The translations under genes were made by a program, and so were the position numbers. Shown here piece after piece: positions 42,563 to 52,381 of a stretch of DNA of 64,000 bases. Numbering within the stretch: the first letter of the stretch is position 1; each line of letters begins with the position of its first letter. Under the pieces are notes generated by a model that did not search any database, was not told where the DNA came from, and worked only from the letters and a program-made list of their open reading frames with translations. Origin of the DNA: Caballeronia grimmiae (GTDB taxonomy: Bacteria; Pseudomonadota; Gammaproteobacteria; Burkholderiales; Burkholderiaceae); NCBI RefSeq assembly GCF_000698555.1, contig NZ_JFHE01000002.1, forward strand, positions 124,001-188,000. The letters run 5' to 3'.

Positions 42563-44743
42563 TTACATCGTTTCCTTCGCGGCGAGGCGGAACTTGTGCA
42601 GCAGCGGTTCCGTATAGCCGTTCGGCTGCGTGCGTCCTTCGAAGACGAGCGCGCATGCCGCCTTGAACGCGTACGAACTGTCGAAGTTGGGCGCCATCGG
42701 GCGATAGTACGGATCACCTTCGTTCTGCTGATCCACGACCGCCGCCATCCGTTCGAGCGTCGCGCGGACCTGCTCTTCGGTGACGATGCCATGCCGCAGC
42801 CAGTTCGCGATGTGCTGGCTCGAAATGCGCAGCGTCGCGCGGTCTTCCATCAGGCCGACATTGTGGATGTCCGGCACCTTCGAGCAGCCGACGCCCTGAT
42901 CGATCCAGCGCACCACATAGCCGAGAATGCCCTGCGCGTTGTTCTCGATCTCGTTCTTGATATCGTCTTCCGACCACGTCGCCTTTTCGACGACGGGAAT
43001 CGTCAGGAGGCCGTCGAGCAGTTCGTTCTTCACGCCTTCATAGTCGATGCTTTCCATCTCCCGCTGAACGCGCTGGACGTCGACCTGATGGTAATGCAGC
43101 GCATGTAGCGTGGCGGCCGTCGGCGAGGGCACCCAGGCGGTGTTCGCGCCGGCCTTCGGATGCGCGACCTTCTGTTCGAGCATCGCGCGCATGAGATCGG
43201 GCATCGCCCACATGCCCTTGCCGATCTGGGCGCGCCCGCGCAGGCCGGTGTTCAGCCCGACGAGCACGTTGTTGCGCTCGTAGGCGGCGATCCATGCCGA
43301 CGACTTCATGTCGCCCTTGCGCATCATCGGGCCGGCTTCCATCGACGAATGCATCTCGTCGCCGGTGCGATCCAGAAAGCCCGTATTGATGAACGCGACG
43401 CGCGCCTTGGCCGCCGCGATACACGCCTTGAGGTTGACGCTCGTGCGGCGCTCCTCGTCCATGATGCCCATCTTGATCGTATGACGCGGCAGCCCGAGCA
43501 GGTCTTCGACGCGCGTGAACAGCTCGTCCGAGAACGCGACTTCGGCGGGGCCGTGCATCTTCGGCTTGACGATATAAATGGACCCGGTGCGCGAGTTGAT
43601 CTTGTTCTTCAGATCGTGCATGGCGCCGAGCGTGGTCATCACCGCATCGAGAATGCCTTCGGGGATTTCGTTGCCGTCGCGATCGAGCACGGCCGGGTTC
43701 GTCATCAGATGGCCGACGTTGCGGATGAACAGCAGCGAGCGGCCATGCAGCTTCAGCGTGCCGCCATTCGGCGCGGTGTATCCGCGGTCCGCGTTCAGGC
43801 TGCGCGTGAAGGTCTTGCCGTTCTTCGAGACCTGCTCCGACAGTTGGCCCTGCATCAGTCCCAGCCAGTTGCGATAGAGCTGCGTCTTGTCGTCGGCGTC
43901 GACGGCGGCGACCGAATCCTCGCAATCGATGATCGTGCTCACGGCCGCTTCCATCAGCACGTCCTTCACGTGCGCCGCATCCGTCTTGCCGATGGAGTGG
44001 TTCGCGTCGATCTGAATCTCGAAGTGCAGATCGTTGTGCTTGAGCAGGACGGCGCTCGGCGCGCTGGCATCGCCCTGGAAGCCGGCGAATTGTTCGGGAT
44101 TCGCGAGGCTGCTTCTGCCGTCTTTCAGCGTGACGACGAGCTTGCCTTGCTCGACGCTGTATCTGGTTGCGTCGGCGTGCGAGCCGTGGGCGAGCGGCGC
44201 GTTGTCGTCGAGGAAGGCGCGCGCATAGGCGATGACTTTCGCGCCGCGCTTCGGGTTGAATTCGGCGGTGCGCTCGGCGCCGTCGCTGTCGTCGATGACG
44301 TCGGTGCCGTAGAGGGCATCGTAGAGGCTGCCCCAACGCGCGTTCGCGGCGTTGAGCGCATAACGCAGATTCGACAGCGGCACGACGAGTTGCGGCCCGG
44401 CCTGCTCGGCGATCTCGCGGTCGACGTTGGCGGTGGTCGCCTGGACCTGCGCGGGCGTCGGGACGATGTAGCCGATGTCGGTCAGAAACTTGCGATACCC
44501 GCGCAGATCGCGCACCGGGCCGGGGTTGCTTCGATGCCAGTTGTCGAGTTCCGATTGCAGGCGATCGCGTTCGGCGAGCAGCGCGCGGTTCTTCGGCGCG
44601 AGGTCGTGCACGAGGGCATCGAACTCTTGCCAGAAGGATGCGGCATCGACGCCCGTGCCGGGGATGGCTTCTTCCTCGACGAATTTCGCGAGGCTCGATG
44701 CGACTTTGAGGCCGTGCTGTTGAGTCATTTCGTTCATGGGCAC
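42563..44743 (-). CDS. glcB: Malate synthase G
   Basis: The 726-residue protein has the length and motifs of malate synthase [38 protein letters not shown] with acidic metal ligands, [40 protein letters not shown] and [20 protein letters not shown]. It condenses glyoxylate with acetyl-CoA to malate in the cytoplasm, closing the glyoxylate bypass or glycolate use. It stands alone here; no isocitrate lyase or glc genes lie beside it. The 299 bp upstream hold its promoter. Confidence 0.95.
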   Translation of the reverse strand: MPMNEMTQQHGLKVASSLAKFVEEEAIPGTGVDAASFWQEFDALVHDLAPKNRALLAERDRLQSELDNWHRSNPGPVRDLRGYRKFLTDIGYIVPTPAQVQATTANVDREIAEQAGPQLVVPLSNLRYALNAANARWGSLYDALYGTDVIDDSDGAERTAEFNPKRGAKVIAYARAFLDDNAPLAHGSHADATRYSVEQGKLVVTLKDGRSSLANPEQFAGFQGDASAPSAVLLKHNDLHFEIQIDANHSIGKTDAAHVKDVLMEAAVSTIIDCEDSVAAVDADDKTQLYRNWLGLMQGQLSEQVSKNGKTFTRSLNADRGYTAPNGGTLKLHGRSLLFIRNVGHLMTNPAVLDRDGNEIPEGILDAVMTTLGAMHDLKNKINSRTGSIYIVKPKMHGPAEVAFSDELFTRVEDLLGLPRHTIKMGIMDEERRTSVNLKACIAAAKARVAFINTGFLDRTGDEMHSSMEAGPMMRKGDMKSSAWIAAYERNNVLVGLNTGLRGRAQIGKGMWAMPDLMRAMLEQKVAHPKAGANTAWVPSPTAATLHALHYHQVDVQRVQREMESIDYEGVKNELLDGLLTIPVVEKATWSEDDIKNEIENNAQGILGYVVRWIDQGVGCSKVPDIHNVGLMEDRATLRISSQHIANWLRHGIVTEEQVRATLERMAAVVDQQNEGDPYYRPMAPNFDSSYAFKAACALVFEGRTQPNGYTEPLLHKFRLAAKETM

Positions 44744-45000
44744 TCCGGCTGATTGCTGCTACATAGGGATTCGGGGCTGGGGGTATGGTAGCGCGGAATG
44801 CGGGAAGGTCGAAGCGACGGCAGGGAGGCAATGCACGTGCCCGAGCGGCGCGTCGGCGCAGCGTGTGCGACGCGCGTAACGCGCTCGATTCTCGAATGCG
44901 GGGAGTTGTGTCGTCGGGGTAGGCGTCGCAGCTAGCGACGTTTGTGCGGTGTTGTTGCAGTGCGCGCACCGGCCCGGCGGGCATATGGACGCGGCACGAA

Positions 45001-45030
45001 ACCCGGCCTTTCCACGCGGAAAGACCGGGT
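45001..45030 (-). terminator. Terminator of the aldehyde oxidoreductase operon
   Basis: Arms ACCCGGCCTTTCC and GGAAAGACCGGGT pair over 13 bp with one G-T type mismatch around an ACGC loop, 12 bp after the stop of the molybdenum subunit. On the minus strand it is followed by TTTCG. Confidence 0.65.
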
Positions 45031-45042
45031 CAAAACGAACGA

Positions 45043-47280
45043 TCAGCCGCCCAGCAAATCCTCGATCATCACCGGCAACTTCCGGACCCTGACCCCGGTC
45101 GCGTGATACACCGCATCGGTAATCGCGGCCGCAATCCCCGCCAGCCCGATCTCCGCGATGCCCCGCGCGCCCAGTTCGTTGAACACTGTATCCGGATGAT
45201 CGAGAAACGTCACATCGAGTTTCGGCGTATCCGCGTTCGTCGCGATCACGTAATCCGCGAGACTGCTGTTCACCGGCGCGCCGCTGCGCTCATCGTAGGA
45301 AGTGTGCTCGAACAGCGCCATGCCGACGCCCATCACCACCGCGCCTTCGATCTGATTGCGCGCCGCACGCGGATTCAGAATCTTGCCGCCGTCGATGACC
45401 GTGACGACGCGGCTCACGCGCAGACGCGCCGTCGCCGGTTCCCACGTGACTTCCGCGAAATGCGCGCCGTAGGAGTGAATGGACCAGTCCTTCTTGAGCG
45501 GATCGTCAAAGCCGCCCTTCGCGCTCGCGCTGCCCGATGCCGCGTGCATCCTCGCCGCTTCGAGAATCCGCGTGTACGGCACGCCGTTCTCCGCAGCCTC
45601 GCCCTTGCGATGCACCCGCCCGCCGCTCAACGTCAGCTCCTCCGCCTTCACGCCCGCGAACGGCGATCCTTCCGCCGCGCTCGCCCGCGACAGCACGATG
45701 TCGACAGCAGCCCGTGTCGCATCCGATACCGCGGGAATCACCGATGCCGTCGCCGCCGAGCCGCCCGATATCGGTCCGACCGGCAACGCGGTATCGCCGA
45801 GGGCGACTTCGATCTTGTCGAGCGTAATGCCCGTCTGCTCCGCGACGAGCTGCGCGAGGATCGTGTACGTGCCCGTGCCGATATCCTGCGTGCCGCACAC
45901 GACGCGCGCCGTGCCGTCCGCACGCAGATCGACGCTCGCCTCCGCCGAGAAGCGCAAGCCCGGCCAGCTGCACGCGGCGACGCCCCAGCCGAGCGTGAGG
46001 CCATCGCGCGTCATCGAGCCGACTTCCGGCGTGCGCCGCGACCAGCCGAACTTCTCCGCGCCCAGCTTCAGGCACTCGACCAGATGCCGCGACGAAAACG
46101 GCAAGCCGCTGCTCTCGTCCTTGCTCGGTTCGTTGGCGAGCCGCAGTTCGACCGGATCGATCCGCAGCGCGAGCGCAAGCTCGTTCATCGCCGATTCCAG
46201 CGCGTAAAGCCCCGGCACCGCGCCTGGCCCGCGCATCGACGTCGGCGAGCCGACATTGCGCTTTACGGAGCCGCCCGTCACGCGCAGATTCGCCGTGCTG
46301 TACATCTGCGGCGTGGCTTCGCCGCAATCTTCCGTGTACTCGTCCGCGAGCGCGGCGTGATTCAGGAAGTCGTGCCGCAGTGAAACGAGCCTGCCATCCT
46401 GCGTCGCGGCCAGCCGCATGCGCTGCTGCGTCACCGGACGATGCCCCACGTTCTGGAACATCATCTTCCGGCTCAGCACGAGTTTCACCGGCCGTCCGGT
46501 CTGACGCGTCGCGGCGGCCGCAAGCAGCGAATGCGGCCACATCCACAGCTTGCCGCCGAAGCCCGAGCCGAGATAGCGCGAAATCACGCGCACTTTCTCT
46601 TTCGGCACGCCGAGCATCTGCACGAGCGTGCCGCGATGGTTCGCCACCGCCTGGCTCGTCTCGTAGAACGTGTAGCTGTCGCCGTCCCAGTGCGCGACGG
46701 TCGCGTGGAGTTCGATCGGATTGTGCGTTTCCGTCGGCGTCACGTAGGTCTCGTCGATCTTGATGGGCGCGCTGTCGAATGCGCCATCGGGATCGCCGCG
46801 TTCGCTCTGGACCTCGGGTTCGCTGTCGGCCGCGAGCGTCGCGCTGACATCGTGCGGCGCGACTTCATAGCCGACCTTGATCGCCGCCGCCGCGGCGCTC
46901 GCGGCCTCGAACGTCTCCGCGATCACGCACGCGACGTACTGGCCGTAATAGCGGATCACGTCGTCCTCGAAAGGCGGACGCTGTTCGTCGACGTAGCCGT
47001 CCACGAACGAGTTGGCGGGTATGCGATACAGCCGCCCGATGTTGCCGCGATGCAGAACGAGCTTGACGCCCGGCATCGCCTGCGCGGCGGCGAATTCGAG
47101 CGACGTGACCTTGCCGCTCGCGATGGTGCTGCACACCGGCACCGCGTACAGCATGCCGGGCAAGTCGACATCGGATGTGTAGGTTGCGCGGCCGCTGACT
47201 TTCAGCGGTCCGTCGATGCGCGAGTGCGGCCGTCCGATGAATCCGTTGACGGACGGTGATACGTCGGGCGCAGTGGACAT
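45043..47280 (-). CDS. paoC: Molybdenum cofactor-binding subunit of aldehyde oxidoreductase (PaoC type)
   Basis: The 745-residue protein is a xanthine oxidase-family large subunit: IGRPHSRIDGPLKVSGRATY at the N-terminus, then GSGFGGKLWMWPHSLLAAAA (molybdopterin-binding GFGGK), MRGPGAVPGLYALESAMNEL and the C-terminal LGARGIAEIGLAGIAAAITD with the expected catalytic Glu. Its size matches E. coli PaoC (732). As the third gene after iron-sulfur and FAD subunits it forms a three-subunit enzyme that oxidises aldehydes to acids. No paoD/MocA chaperone gene is visible beside it. PaoC-specific substrate range is inference. Confidence 0.85.
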   Translation of the reverse strand: MSTAPDVSPSVNGFIGRPHSRIDGPLKVSGRATYTSDVDLPGMLYAVPVCSTIASGKVTSLEFAAAQAMPGVKLVLHRGNIGRLYRIPANSFVDGYVDEQRPPFEDDVIRYYGQYVACVIAETFEAASAAAAAIKVGYEVAPHDVSATLAADSEPEVQSERGDPDGAFDSAPIKIDETYVTPTETHNPIELHATVAHWDGDSYTFYETSQAVANHRGTLVQMLGVPKEKVRVISRYLGSGFGGKLWMWPHSLLAAAATRQTGRPVKLVLSRKMMFQNVGHRPVTQQRMRLAATQDGRLVSLRHDFLNHAALADEYTEDCGEATPQMYSTANLRVTGGSVKRNVGSPTSMRGPGAVPGLYALESAMNELALALRIDPVELRLANEPSKDESSGLPFSSRHLVECLKLGAEKFGWSRRTPEVGSMTRDGLTLGWGVAACSWPGLRFSAEASVDLRADGTARVVCGTQDIGTGTYTILAQLVAEQTGITLDKIEVALGDTALPVGPISGGSAATASVIPAVSDATRAAVDIVLSRASAAEGSPFAGVKAEELTLSGGRVHRKGEAAENGVPYTRILEAARMHAASGSASAKGGFDDPLKKDWSIHSYGAHFAEVTWEPATARLRVSRVVTVIDGGKILNPRAARNQIEGAVVMGVGMALFEHTSYDERSGAPVNSSLADYVIATNADTPKLDVTFLDHPDTVFNELGARGIAEIGLAGIAAAITDAVYHATGVRVRKLPVMIEDLLGG

Positions 47281-47304
47281 GGATACGTTCTCCGGTCGTC
47301 GGGT

Positions 47305-48309
47305 TCAGGATGTCTGCGTCGCGAGCTTCAGCGCATGCACGATGCAGCGCCTCGCCAGTTCCACCTTGAAGCCGTTCTCGCTTTGCGGCTTCGCATCGGC
47401 GAGGGCGGCGTCGGCGGCGCGCCGGAAGGCGGCTTCGTCGGGCGCGGCGTTGAGCAGTTCGTTCTCGGCTTCGCGCGATCGCCACGGCTTCGTCGCGACA
47501 CCGCCGAGTCCGACGCGCACATGCTCGATGCGTCCATCCTTCACGCCGGCGACGATCGCCGCTGAAGCAAGCGCGAACTCATACGAAGCGCGGTCGCGCA
47601 ACTTGAGATACACCGAGCGCGCGCCCTCGACGGGCGGCGGCAGCGTCACATGCGTGATGAGATCGCCGGCTTCGAGCACGTGCTCACGATCCGGCGTCGT
47701 GCCGGGCAGCAAGTAGAAATCGTCGAAGGCAATGGCGCGCTTGCCGCTCGTGCCTTCGACGTGAATGGTCGCTTCCAGCGCCGCGAGCGCGACGTTCATG
47801 TCCGAGGGATTGCTCGCGATGCACGAATCGCTCGTGCCGAGTATCGCCATCATGCGGTTCGCGCCGCCGATGGCCGAGCAGCCCGTGCCGGGCTCGCGCT
47901 TGTTGCACGCCGACGCGGTATCGCGGAAATAGACGCAGCGCGTGCGCTGAAGCAGATTGCCGCCGGTCGTCGCCATGTTGCGCAACTGCACGGACGCGCC
48001 CGACAGCAGCGCCTGCGACAGCACCGGGTAACGCTCGCGAATCAGCGCATGATGCGCGACATCCGAGTTGCGCGATGTCGCGCCGATGCGCACGCCGCCG
48101 TCGTCCGTCGCTTCGATCGCATCGAGCGGCAGGCGCCTGATATCGACGACTCGCACGGGCCGTTCGACGTTGAGCTTCATCAGATCGACGAGCGTCGTGC
48201 CGCCCGCGAGGAAGCGCACTTCGGCGCCTTGCTGGGCGGTATGCGCGGAAGCGCCCGCCTTGATCGCATCGGGCAGATCGCGTGCGCGGGAAAGCTGAAA
48301 CATGTCCAT
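47305..48309 (-). CDS. paoB: FAD-binding subunit of aldehyde oxidoreductase (PaoB type)
   Basis: The 334-residue protein has the FAD-binding LAGGTTLVDLMKLNVERPVR and TTGGNLLQRTRCVYFRDTAS typical of this subunit. The stretch with four cysteines after NLLQ (RTRC, ASACNK, GTGCSA) matches the insert that carries an extra [4Fe-4S] cluster in PaoB and 4-hydroxybenzoyl-CoA reductase-like enzymes, although only three Cys are obvious here. It passes electrons between the iron-sulfur subunit and the acceptor. The gene is 24 bp upstream of paoC and 12 bp after paoA. Confidence 0.85.
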   Translation of the reverse strand: MDMFQLSRARDLPDAIKAGASAHTAQQGAEVRFLAGGTTLVDLMKLNVERPVRVVDIRRLPLDAIEATDDGGVRIGATSRNSDVAHHALIRERYPVLSQALLSGASVQLRNMATTGGNLLQRTRCVYFRDTASACNKREPGTGCSAIGGANRMMAILGTSDSCIASNPSDMNVALAALEATIHVEGTSGKRAIAFDDFYLLPGTTPDREHVLEAGDLITHVTLPPPVEGARSVYLKLRDRASYEFALASAAIVAGVKDGRIEHVRVGLGGVATKPWRSREAENELLNAAPDEAAFRRAADAALADAKPQSENGFKVELARRCIVHALKLATQTS

Positions 48310-48321
48310 GTCGCGCTCCGG

Positions 48322-48933
48322 TCAGTCTTGCTTGCCGCGCACGGACTGAATCGCCGTGACGATGTTCTGATACGCGCCGCAGCGGCACAGATTGCCGCTC
48401 ATCGCTTCGCGCACGTCGTCGTCGCTCGCGCCGATGGGTTCGTCGAGCAGCGCGACCGCGGACATCAGTTGTCCGGCGGTGCAGTAGCCGCACTGGAAAC
48501 CATCGCATTCGACGAATGCCGCCTGCAACGGATGCAGCGCGTCCGGTTCGCCGATGCCTTCGATCGTCGTGATCTCGTCGCCATCGTGCGCGGCGGCCAG
48601 GCACAGGCACGCGTTGACGCGCCGTCCGTTCACATGGACGGTGCACGCGCCGCATTGCCCGTGATCGCAGCCTTTCTTCGTGCCGGTGAGATGGACGTGC
48701 TCGCGCAGCGCATCGAGCAGCGTCGTGCGCGGATCGAGCGAGAGCGTATGACGCTGGCCGTTGATGGTCAGCGTGATGTCGGCGTTGGAATCGCTGGTCC
48801 GGGCAGCGGGCGGCGCGAGCACTTCGGCGGCGGCGTGTCCGTTGCCGTTCGCTGCGTGCGTTTGTGCGGCGAGCCGGCTGTTGGTCGGTATATCGGCGCG
48901 CGCGGGGTTAGATTGGGGGACGGGGTGTTGCAT
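48322..48933 (-). CDS. paoA: [2Fe-2S] subunit of aldehyde oxidoreductase (PaoA type)
   Basis: I start at the ATG at 48933 because AAGGAG lies 8 nt upstream; the open frame runs further but unconserved. The 203-residue protein has two [2Fe-2S] clusters: GCDHGQCGACTVHVNGRRVN and FQCGYCTAGQLM with GNLCRCGAYQNI. The first 60 residues are Ala/Asn-rich and look disordered. E. coli PaoA carries a twin-arginine signal; none is seen here (no RR motif in the first 40 residues), so this enzyme may stay in the cytoplasm. Confidence 0.87.
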   Translation of the reverse strand: MQHPVPQSNPARADIPTNSRLAAQTHAANGNGHAAAEVLAPPAARTSDSNADITLTINGQRHTLSLDPRTTLLDALREHVHLTGTKKGCDHGQCGACTVHVNGRRVNACLCLAAAHDGDEITTIEGIGEPDALHPLQAAFVECDGFQCGYCTAGQLMSAVALLDEPIGASDDDVREAMSGNLCRCGAYQNIVTAIQSVRGKQD

Positions 48934-49210
48934 CGGGCAATCTCCTTGAATGGCGCATCCCGCAGCGTAAGAGCGTGCGGATGCGGCGGGGCATAGAGAG
49001 GCGAAGATGCGCTGAAGCTGTGGAGCGACAAAGCGTGCGCAGTCGCTTCCGGTGAAAGAAAGAGAAAGCATGCGCGGGAACCGGCGGACGAAGCGTTGCC
49101 GGGATGACACTCAGCCAGTATAGGCAGACGCCGCCGATCTTTCACAGAACGCAACGGAGACCGCACGGAGCGTGCCTGCATGGTAGCGTTGACACCTTGC
49201 CTATTTCTGC

Positions 49211-49909
49211 ATGCTCACGATGAACGCAAGCCTTTCTGTCGCCGATGCCATCGCTTCACGCCGTTCGATTCGTGCCTTTCTCGCCGATCCGGTCGACCGC
49301 GCGACGCTCGAAGCCATTCTCGGGAACGCGTGCCGCGCGCCTTCGGGCAGCAACATCCAGCCGTGGAAGGTCTACGTGCTGACGGGCGATGCAAAGGAAG
49401 CGCTGTCGCGTGCGATTCTCGCCGTCTTCAACGATCCCGACGCCGACCGCGAGCACGAGGAGGAATTCGCGTATTACCCGCGCACGTGGACGTCGCCTTT
49501 CATCGAGAGAAGACGCGCGCTCGGCGTCGGGCTTTATACGCTGCTCGGCATCACGCGCGACGACAAGCGCGGCATGCATGCGCAGATGGGCCGCAATTTC
49601 GAGTTCTTCGGCGCGCCCGTGGGCATCATCTTCACCACCGATCGTACGATGGAGCGCGGTTCATGGCTCGACTACGGCATGTTCATTCAGAACGTCATGC
49701 TGATGGCGCGTTCCTTTGGACTCGATACGTGTCCGCAGGCGGCGTTCAATCGCTATCACCGGATCATCGCGGAGCAGTTGAAGCTGCCGGAGAACGAGAC
49801 GGTGGTGTGCGGCATGAGCCTTGGATACGCGGACTGGTCGCAGCCGGAGAACCGTCTCGCGAGCGAGCGCGAGCCGTTGGACAACGTGGTGCGCTTTCTT
49901 GGCGCTTGA
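49211..49909 (+). CDS. Nitroreductase-family oxidoreductase
   Basis: The 232-residue flavoprotein has the FMN-binding pattern AIASRRSIRAFLADPVDRAT, RAPSGSNIQPWKVYVLTG, then WLDYGMFIQNVMLMARSFGL and TCPQAAFNRYHRIIAE, ending in VVCGMSLGYADWSQPENRLA. Family members reduce nitroaromatics or quinones with NAD(P)H. The native substrate is unknown. It is divergent from the paoABC operon across 277 bp, which hold both promoters; I saw no clear operator there. Confidence 0.87.
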   Translation: MLTMNASLSVADAIASRRSIRAFLADPVDRATLEAILGNACRAPSGSNIQPWKVYVLTGDAKEALSRAILAVFNDPDADREHEEEFAYYPRTWTSPFIERRRALGVGLYTLLGITRDDKRGMHAQMGRNFEFFGAPVGIIFTTDRTMERGSWLDYGMFIQNVMLMARSFGLDTCPQAAFNRYHRIIAEQLKLPENETVVCGMSLGYADWSQPENRLASEREPLDNVVRFLGA

Positions 49910-49912
49910 GTG

Positions 49913-50020
49913 TCAGAGCGCCATCAACGCGCGCGCAACCAGCGAGAGAATGCCGACGCCGATAGCCGTAAAGACGGCGAGCGCGAGCAGGACCAGCACG
50001 AGGCGCAAGAGCATTCGCAT
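49913..50020 (-). CDS. Possible small membrane protein of 35 residues
   Basis: An open frame of 35 codons reads MRMLLRLVLVLLALAVFTAI then GVGILSLVARALMAL, a single membrane helix with a basic N-terminus. It lies in the gap between the nitroreductase stop and the EEP-family gene. The ribosome site is weak (TGAGCG). The hydrophobic pattern and Arg at the start favour a real small protein, but chance cannot be ruled out. Confidence 0.4.
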   Translation of the reverse strand: MRMLLRLVLVLLALAVFTAIGVGILSLVARALMAL

Positions 50021-50208
50021 CGCGTTCGCTCAAAAAAATGGCCGCTTGCGCGGCCGGAAGGAGGGTGGGTCGGTCAGATTCGAGACTACGAGTCTTTTCT
50101 TAATCGGGGCTTAAGCGTGGTCGACGTGATCCCTCGGTATGGCGAGCGGGCGGGTGAGGCACACGTATCAGCAAACTGAAAGAGAGACGCTAGTGCAAGC
50201 CTGCCGCA

Positions 50209-51081
50209 CTAGCGCAGCTCCAGGCACATCGGCTGATGATCCGACGACTGACTTTTCTGATCGACCTCGCATCTTGCGATACGCGGCTTGAGATCCTCGC
50301 TGACGAAGATGAAGTCGCACGCGAACGGACCATCCTGCCACTGCTCGTGATCGTAGAGGCCGACGGTCGCGGCGCGCGGCTCGTCGGGATGCGCGCAGGT
50401 CCAGGCATCGACGAAGGCGGGCGCATCGGCGATAGGTTCTAGCATTGCGCGATACGCCGATCCTTCAAACGCGCTGTTGAAGTCGCCGCAGATGATCGCC
50501 GACATGGGACGAGCGGTATCCGCGAACGGGCTCGCCTGCTTCTCCGGCTTCGACGGCCGGCGCGCATGCTCGCACGCCTCGCGATGCAGCTCGCGCAGCC
50601 GCGCGGCTTGCGCAAGACGCTGCGTTTCCGAATAGAACTCCAGATGCGTGCTGATGATGCGCAAAGGGCCAACGTCCGTTTCGATGACCGCTTCGAGCGC
50701 GATCCGCAGCATCGACGGCTTCGGGGGATCGGCGGGCCACGGAAGCGAATGGCGCAACACCTGGCGCACTGGCAGACGGCTGACAATCGCGTTGCCGAAC
50801 TGCCGCCGCGCGATGCCTGCGCCAAGCGGCGGCAGATCCGAGCCTATCCCGTCGATGACGGTCGCGCCGGGCATCAGTTGCGCCAGTTCCGCGAACTGAT
50901 CGGCGCCCGGGCGGCCTGCGAGCCCGCCGGCTTCCTCGCCCTCATGGAAGCCGCGTGTGACTTCCTGTAGGCAGAGCACGTCGAAGTCGCCGAACGCCTT
51001 CGCTTCGCTGACGATGCGCATCAGATCGACGCGGCCATCCACGCCGCGTCCCCATTGCATGTTCCAGTCGACGAGTCGCAT
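50209..51081 (-). CDS. Endonuclease/exonuclease/phosphatase (EEP) family protein
   Basis: Starting at the ATG at 51081 (GAGG upstream), the product has 290 residues and begins MRLVDWNMQWGRGVDG. The EEP metal-dependent fold is marked by VLCLQEVTRGFHEGE (metal Glu), IISTHLEFYSETQR, IICGDFNSAFEGSAYRAM and the terminal SSDHQPMCLEL (Asp-His pair). Such proteins cleave phosphodiesters of DNA, lipids or nucleotides. No signal peptide is visible, so it acts in the cytoplasm. Substrate unknown. Confidence 0.83.
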   Translation of the reverse strand: MRLVDWNMQWGRGVDGRVDLMRIVSEAKAFGDFDVLCLQEVTRGFHEGEEAGGLAGRPGADQFAELAQLMPGATVIDGIGSDLPPLGAGIARRQFGNAIVSRLPVRQVLRHSLPWPADPPKPSMLRIALEAVIETDVGPLRIISTHLEFYSETQRLAQAARLRELHREACEHARRPSKPEKQASPFADTARPMSAIICGDFNSAFEGSAYRAMLEPIADAPAFVDAWTCAHPDEPRAATVGLYDHEQWQDGPFACDFIFVSEDLKPRIARCEVDQKSQSSDHQPMCLELR

Positions 51082-51200
51082 AGCCGTGTTCCTCGAGTTC
51101 ATCGTGAAGGACATCTGGATTCCGAAACTCAGTATTTCTGACTGTCTCGTAAAAGTGGGGCCTACAATCGGCGATACCGGAAACACGTCATATCGGCATC

Positions 51201-51710
51201 ATGAAAACGAATACAAAACTGTGGTTCAGCGGGATTTCACTGACGTCTCTACTTATGTCGTCAACCATTACTGCCCATGCGCAGCAGACGCAACCTGCAC
51301 CGCAGCAAAATCGGGCGCCGTCGCTCACGCGCGAGCAGCAGGCGAGCCTCGACAAGCTGGATCAGAATATCGCGGAAGCGGCTACTGCGATCGTGAGAAT
51401 GATCGATCAGAACAAGGCGGGGGAAGTGTGGGACGGCTCGTCCGCTGTTGCGAAGAAGATCATCTCCCGCGAGGACTTCGTGAACAAGGTCACGCGCGAC
51501 CGGGCGGCGCTTGGCACGCCGGGCATGCGCATGCCGCTGGGCGTCAAGCATCTTCAATTCGACGGCACCGGCAACATGCCCGCCGGCTCGTTCATGAACG
51601 TGGCCTTCGATACCCAGTTCAGCGAGGCGCGGCAGTCGTCGCGCGAAAGCGTGACCTTGATGCTCGATCCGGACAGGCGGTGGCGGTTCGTCGGGTATTC
51701 GGTGCGGTAA
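51201..51710 (+). CDS. DUF4019 family exported protein
   Basis: The 169-residue protein has a signal peptide (KLWFSGISLTSLLMSSTITA, cleavage near AHAQ), a Gln/Pro linker and a mature domain with AATAIVRMIDQNKAGEVWDG, REDFVNKVTRDRAALGT, and RESVTLMLDPDRRWRFVGYS. This is the DUF4019 pattern, a periplasmic NTF2-like domain without known activity. It is divergent from the EEP gene. Confidence 0.78.
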   Translation: MKTNTKLWFSGISLTSLLMSSTITAHAQQTQPAPQQNRAPSLTREQQASLDKLDQNIAEAATAIVRMIDQNKAGEVWDGSSAVAKKIISREDFVNKVTRDRAALGTPGMRMPLGVKHLQFDGTGNMPAGSFMNVAFDTQFSEARQSSRESVTLMLDPDRRWRFVGYSVR

Positions 51711-51732
51711 GACCGGGAGCGGCCGGGCGGCT

Positions 51733-52038
51733 TCACATATTCGTGTACGACGCACACCAGCCCCGCGCGGCCACCTGCTTATCCCCGAACAAGGTGCATC
51801 CGCCCCAGGCATCGGTGGATTTGCCCTGAAAGAGCGAGCAATTCGCACAGTTTTGATCCGCCGCGAAGTTCGGATACTTCACCTTGTCGACCTCCGCGGC
51901 ATCTTCCTTGTAGCCGACGGCCATCGCCGCCGGATCGGCTTCGTTCAGATGCGGCGCATCCGCGTGCGCCCGGGCGAGCCACAGCGACGCGCCCGCGCCT
52001 ATCGTCATCACCATGAAACTGCGGCGGGAAGTGTTCAT
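51733..52038 (-). CDS. High-potential iron-sulfur protein (HiPIP)
   Basis: Started at the ATG at 52038, the 101-residue protein has a twin-arginine signal (SRRSFMVMTIGAGASLWLAR) and a mature domain with four cysteines in the HiPIP pattern C-x2-C-x13-C-x13-C (NCANCSLFQG, WGGCTLFGDK, GWCASYTNM). HiPIPs are periplasmic [4Fe-4S] electron carriers exported folded by Tat. The partner here is unknown. It is divergent from the gallate operon. Confidence 0.9.
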   Translation of the reverse strand: MNTSRRSFMVMTIGAGASLWLARAHADAPHLNEADPAAMAVGYKEDAAEVDKVKYPNFAADQNCANCSLFQGKSTDAWGGCTLFGDKQVAARGWCASYTNM

Positions 52039-52381
52039 ATCGGGGAAATGATCCGGTTGTCGTTTTCGTGATGCTAGCGGAACGATACGCCTCCCCGCGC
52101 TTCGATGCATGCGCGGCCAGCCGCCCTTGCGTCCTTTTTGTCCGCCCATCTGTTTTGTTTATCGGCATACTTCGCCGCCGATGCGCGGCCCCCGCCCGCA
52201 AAGCCGCCACAGGCCGGCGTGCGATCACTCCGGGCGTATTCGTTCTTGCGCCGCCTCATGGTTTACGCGCAGTACCGCGCCTTCGGTGCTCCCCTTATCG
52301 TCGCTTTCAGTTTTCGCAACGAACCGGGCCGCGTGCAGCCGACGAGCGCCTCATCGCCCGGACCTCACGGAGCACCTCAAT
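52039..52381. other. Divergent intergenic region before the gallate operon
   Basis: These 343 bases lie between the HiPIP gene and the gallate dioxygenase gene. The dioxygenase frame is open back to 52109 but the upstream part is not protein-like. The region must hold both promoters; the T-rich part around 52130-52165 (TTTTTGTCC, TGTTTTGTTTATC) is the most promoter-like. I found no LysR-type gene near and no sure operator. Confidence 0.4.

Noticed and set aside
52109-52381. N-terminal extension of the gallate dioxygenase frame
   Set aside because: The extension is Arg/Pro-rich and not family-like, while the ATG at 52382 has a ribosome site and puts the iron ligands at His12 and His59 as in known enzymes.
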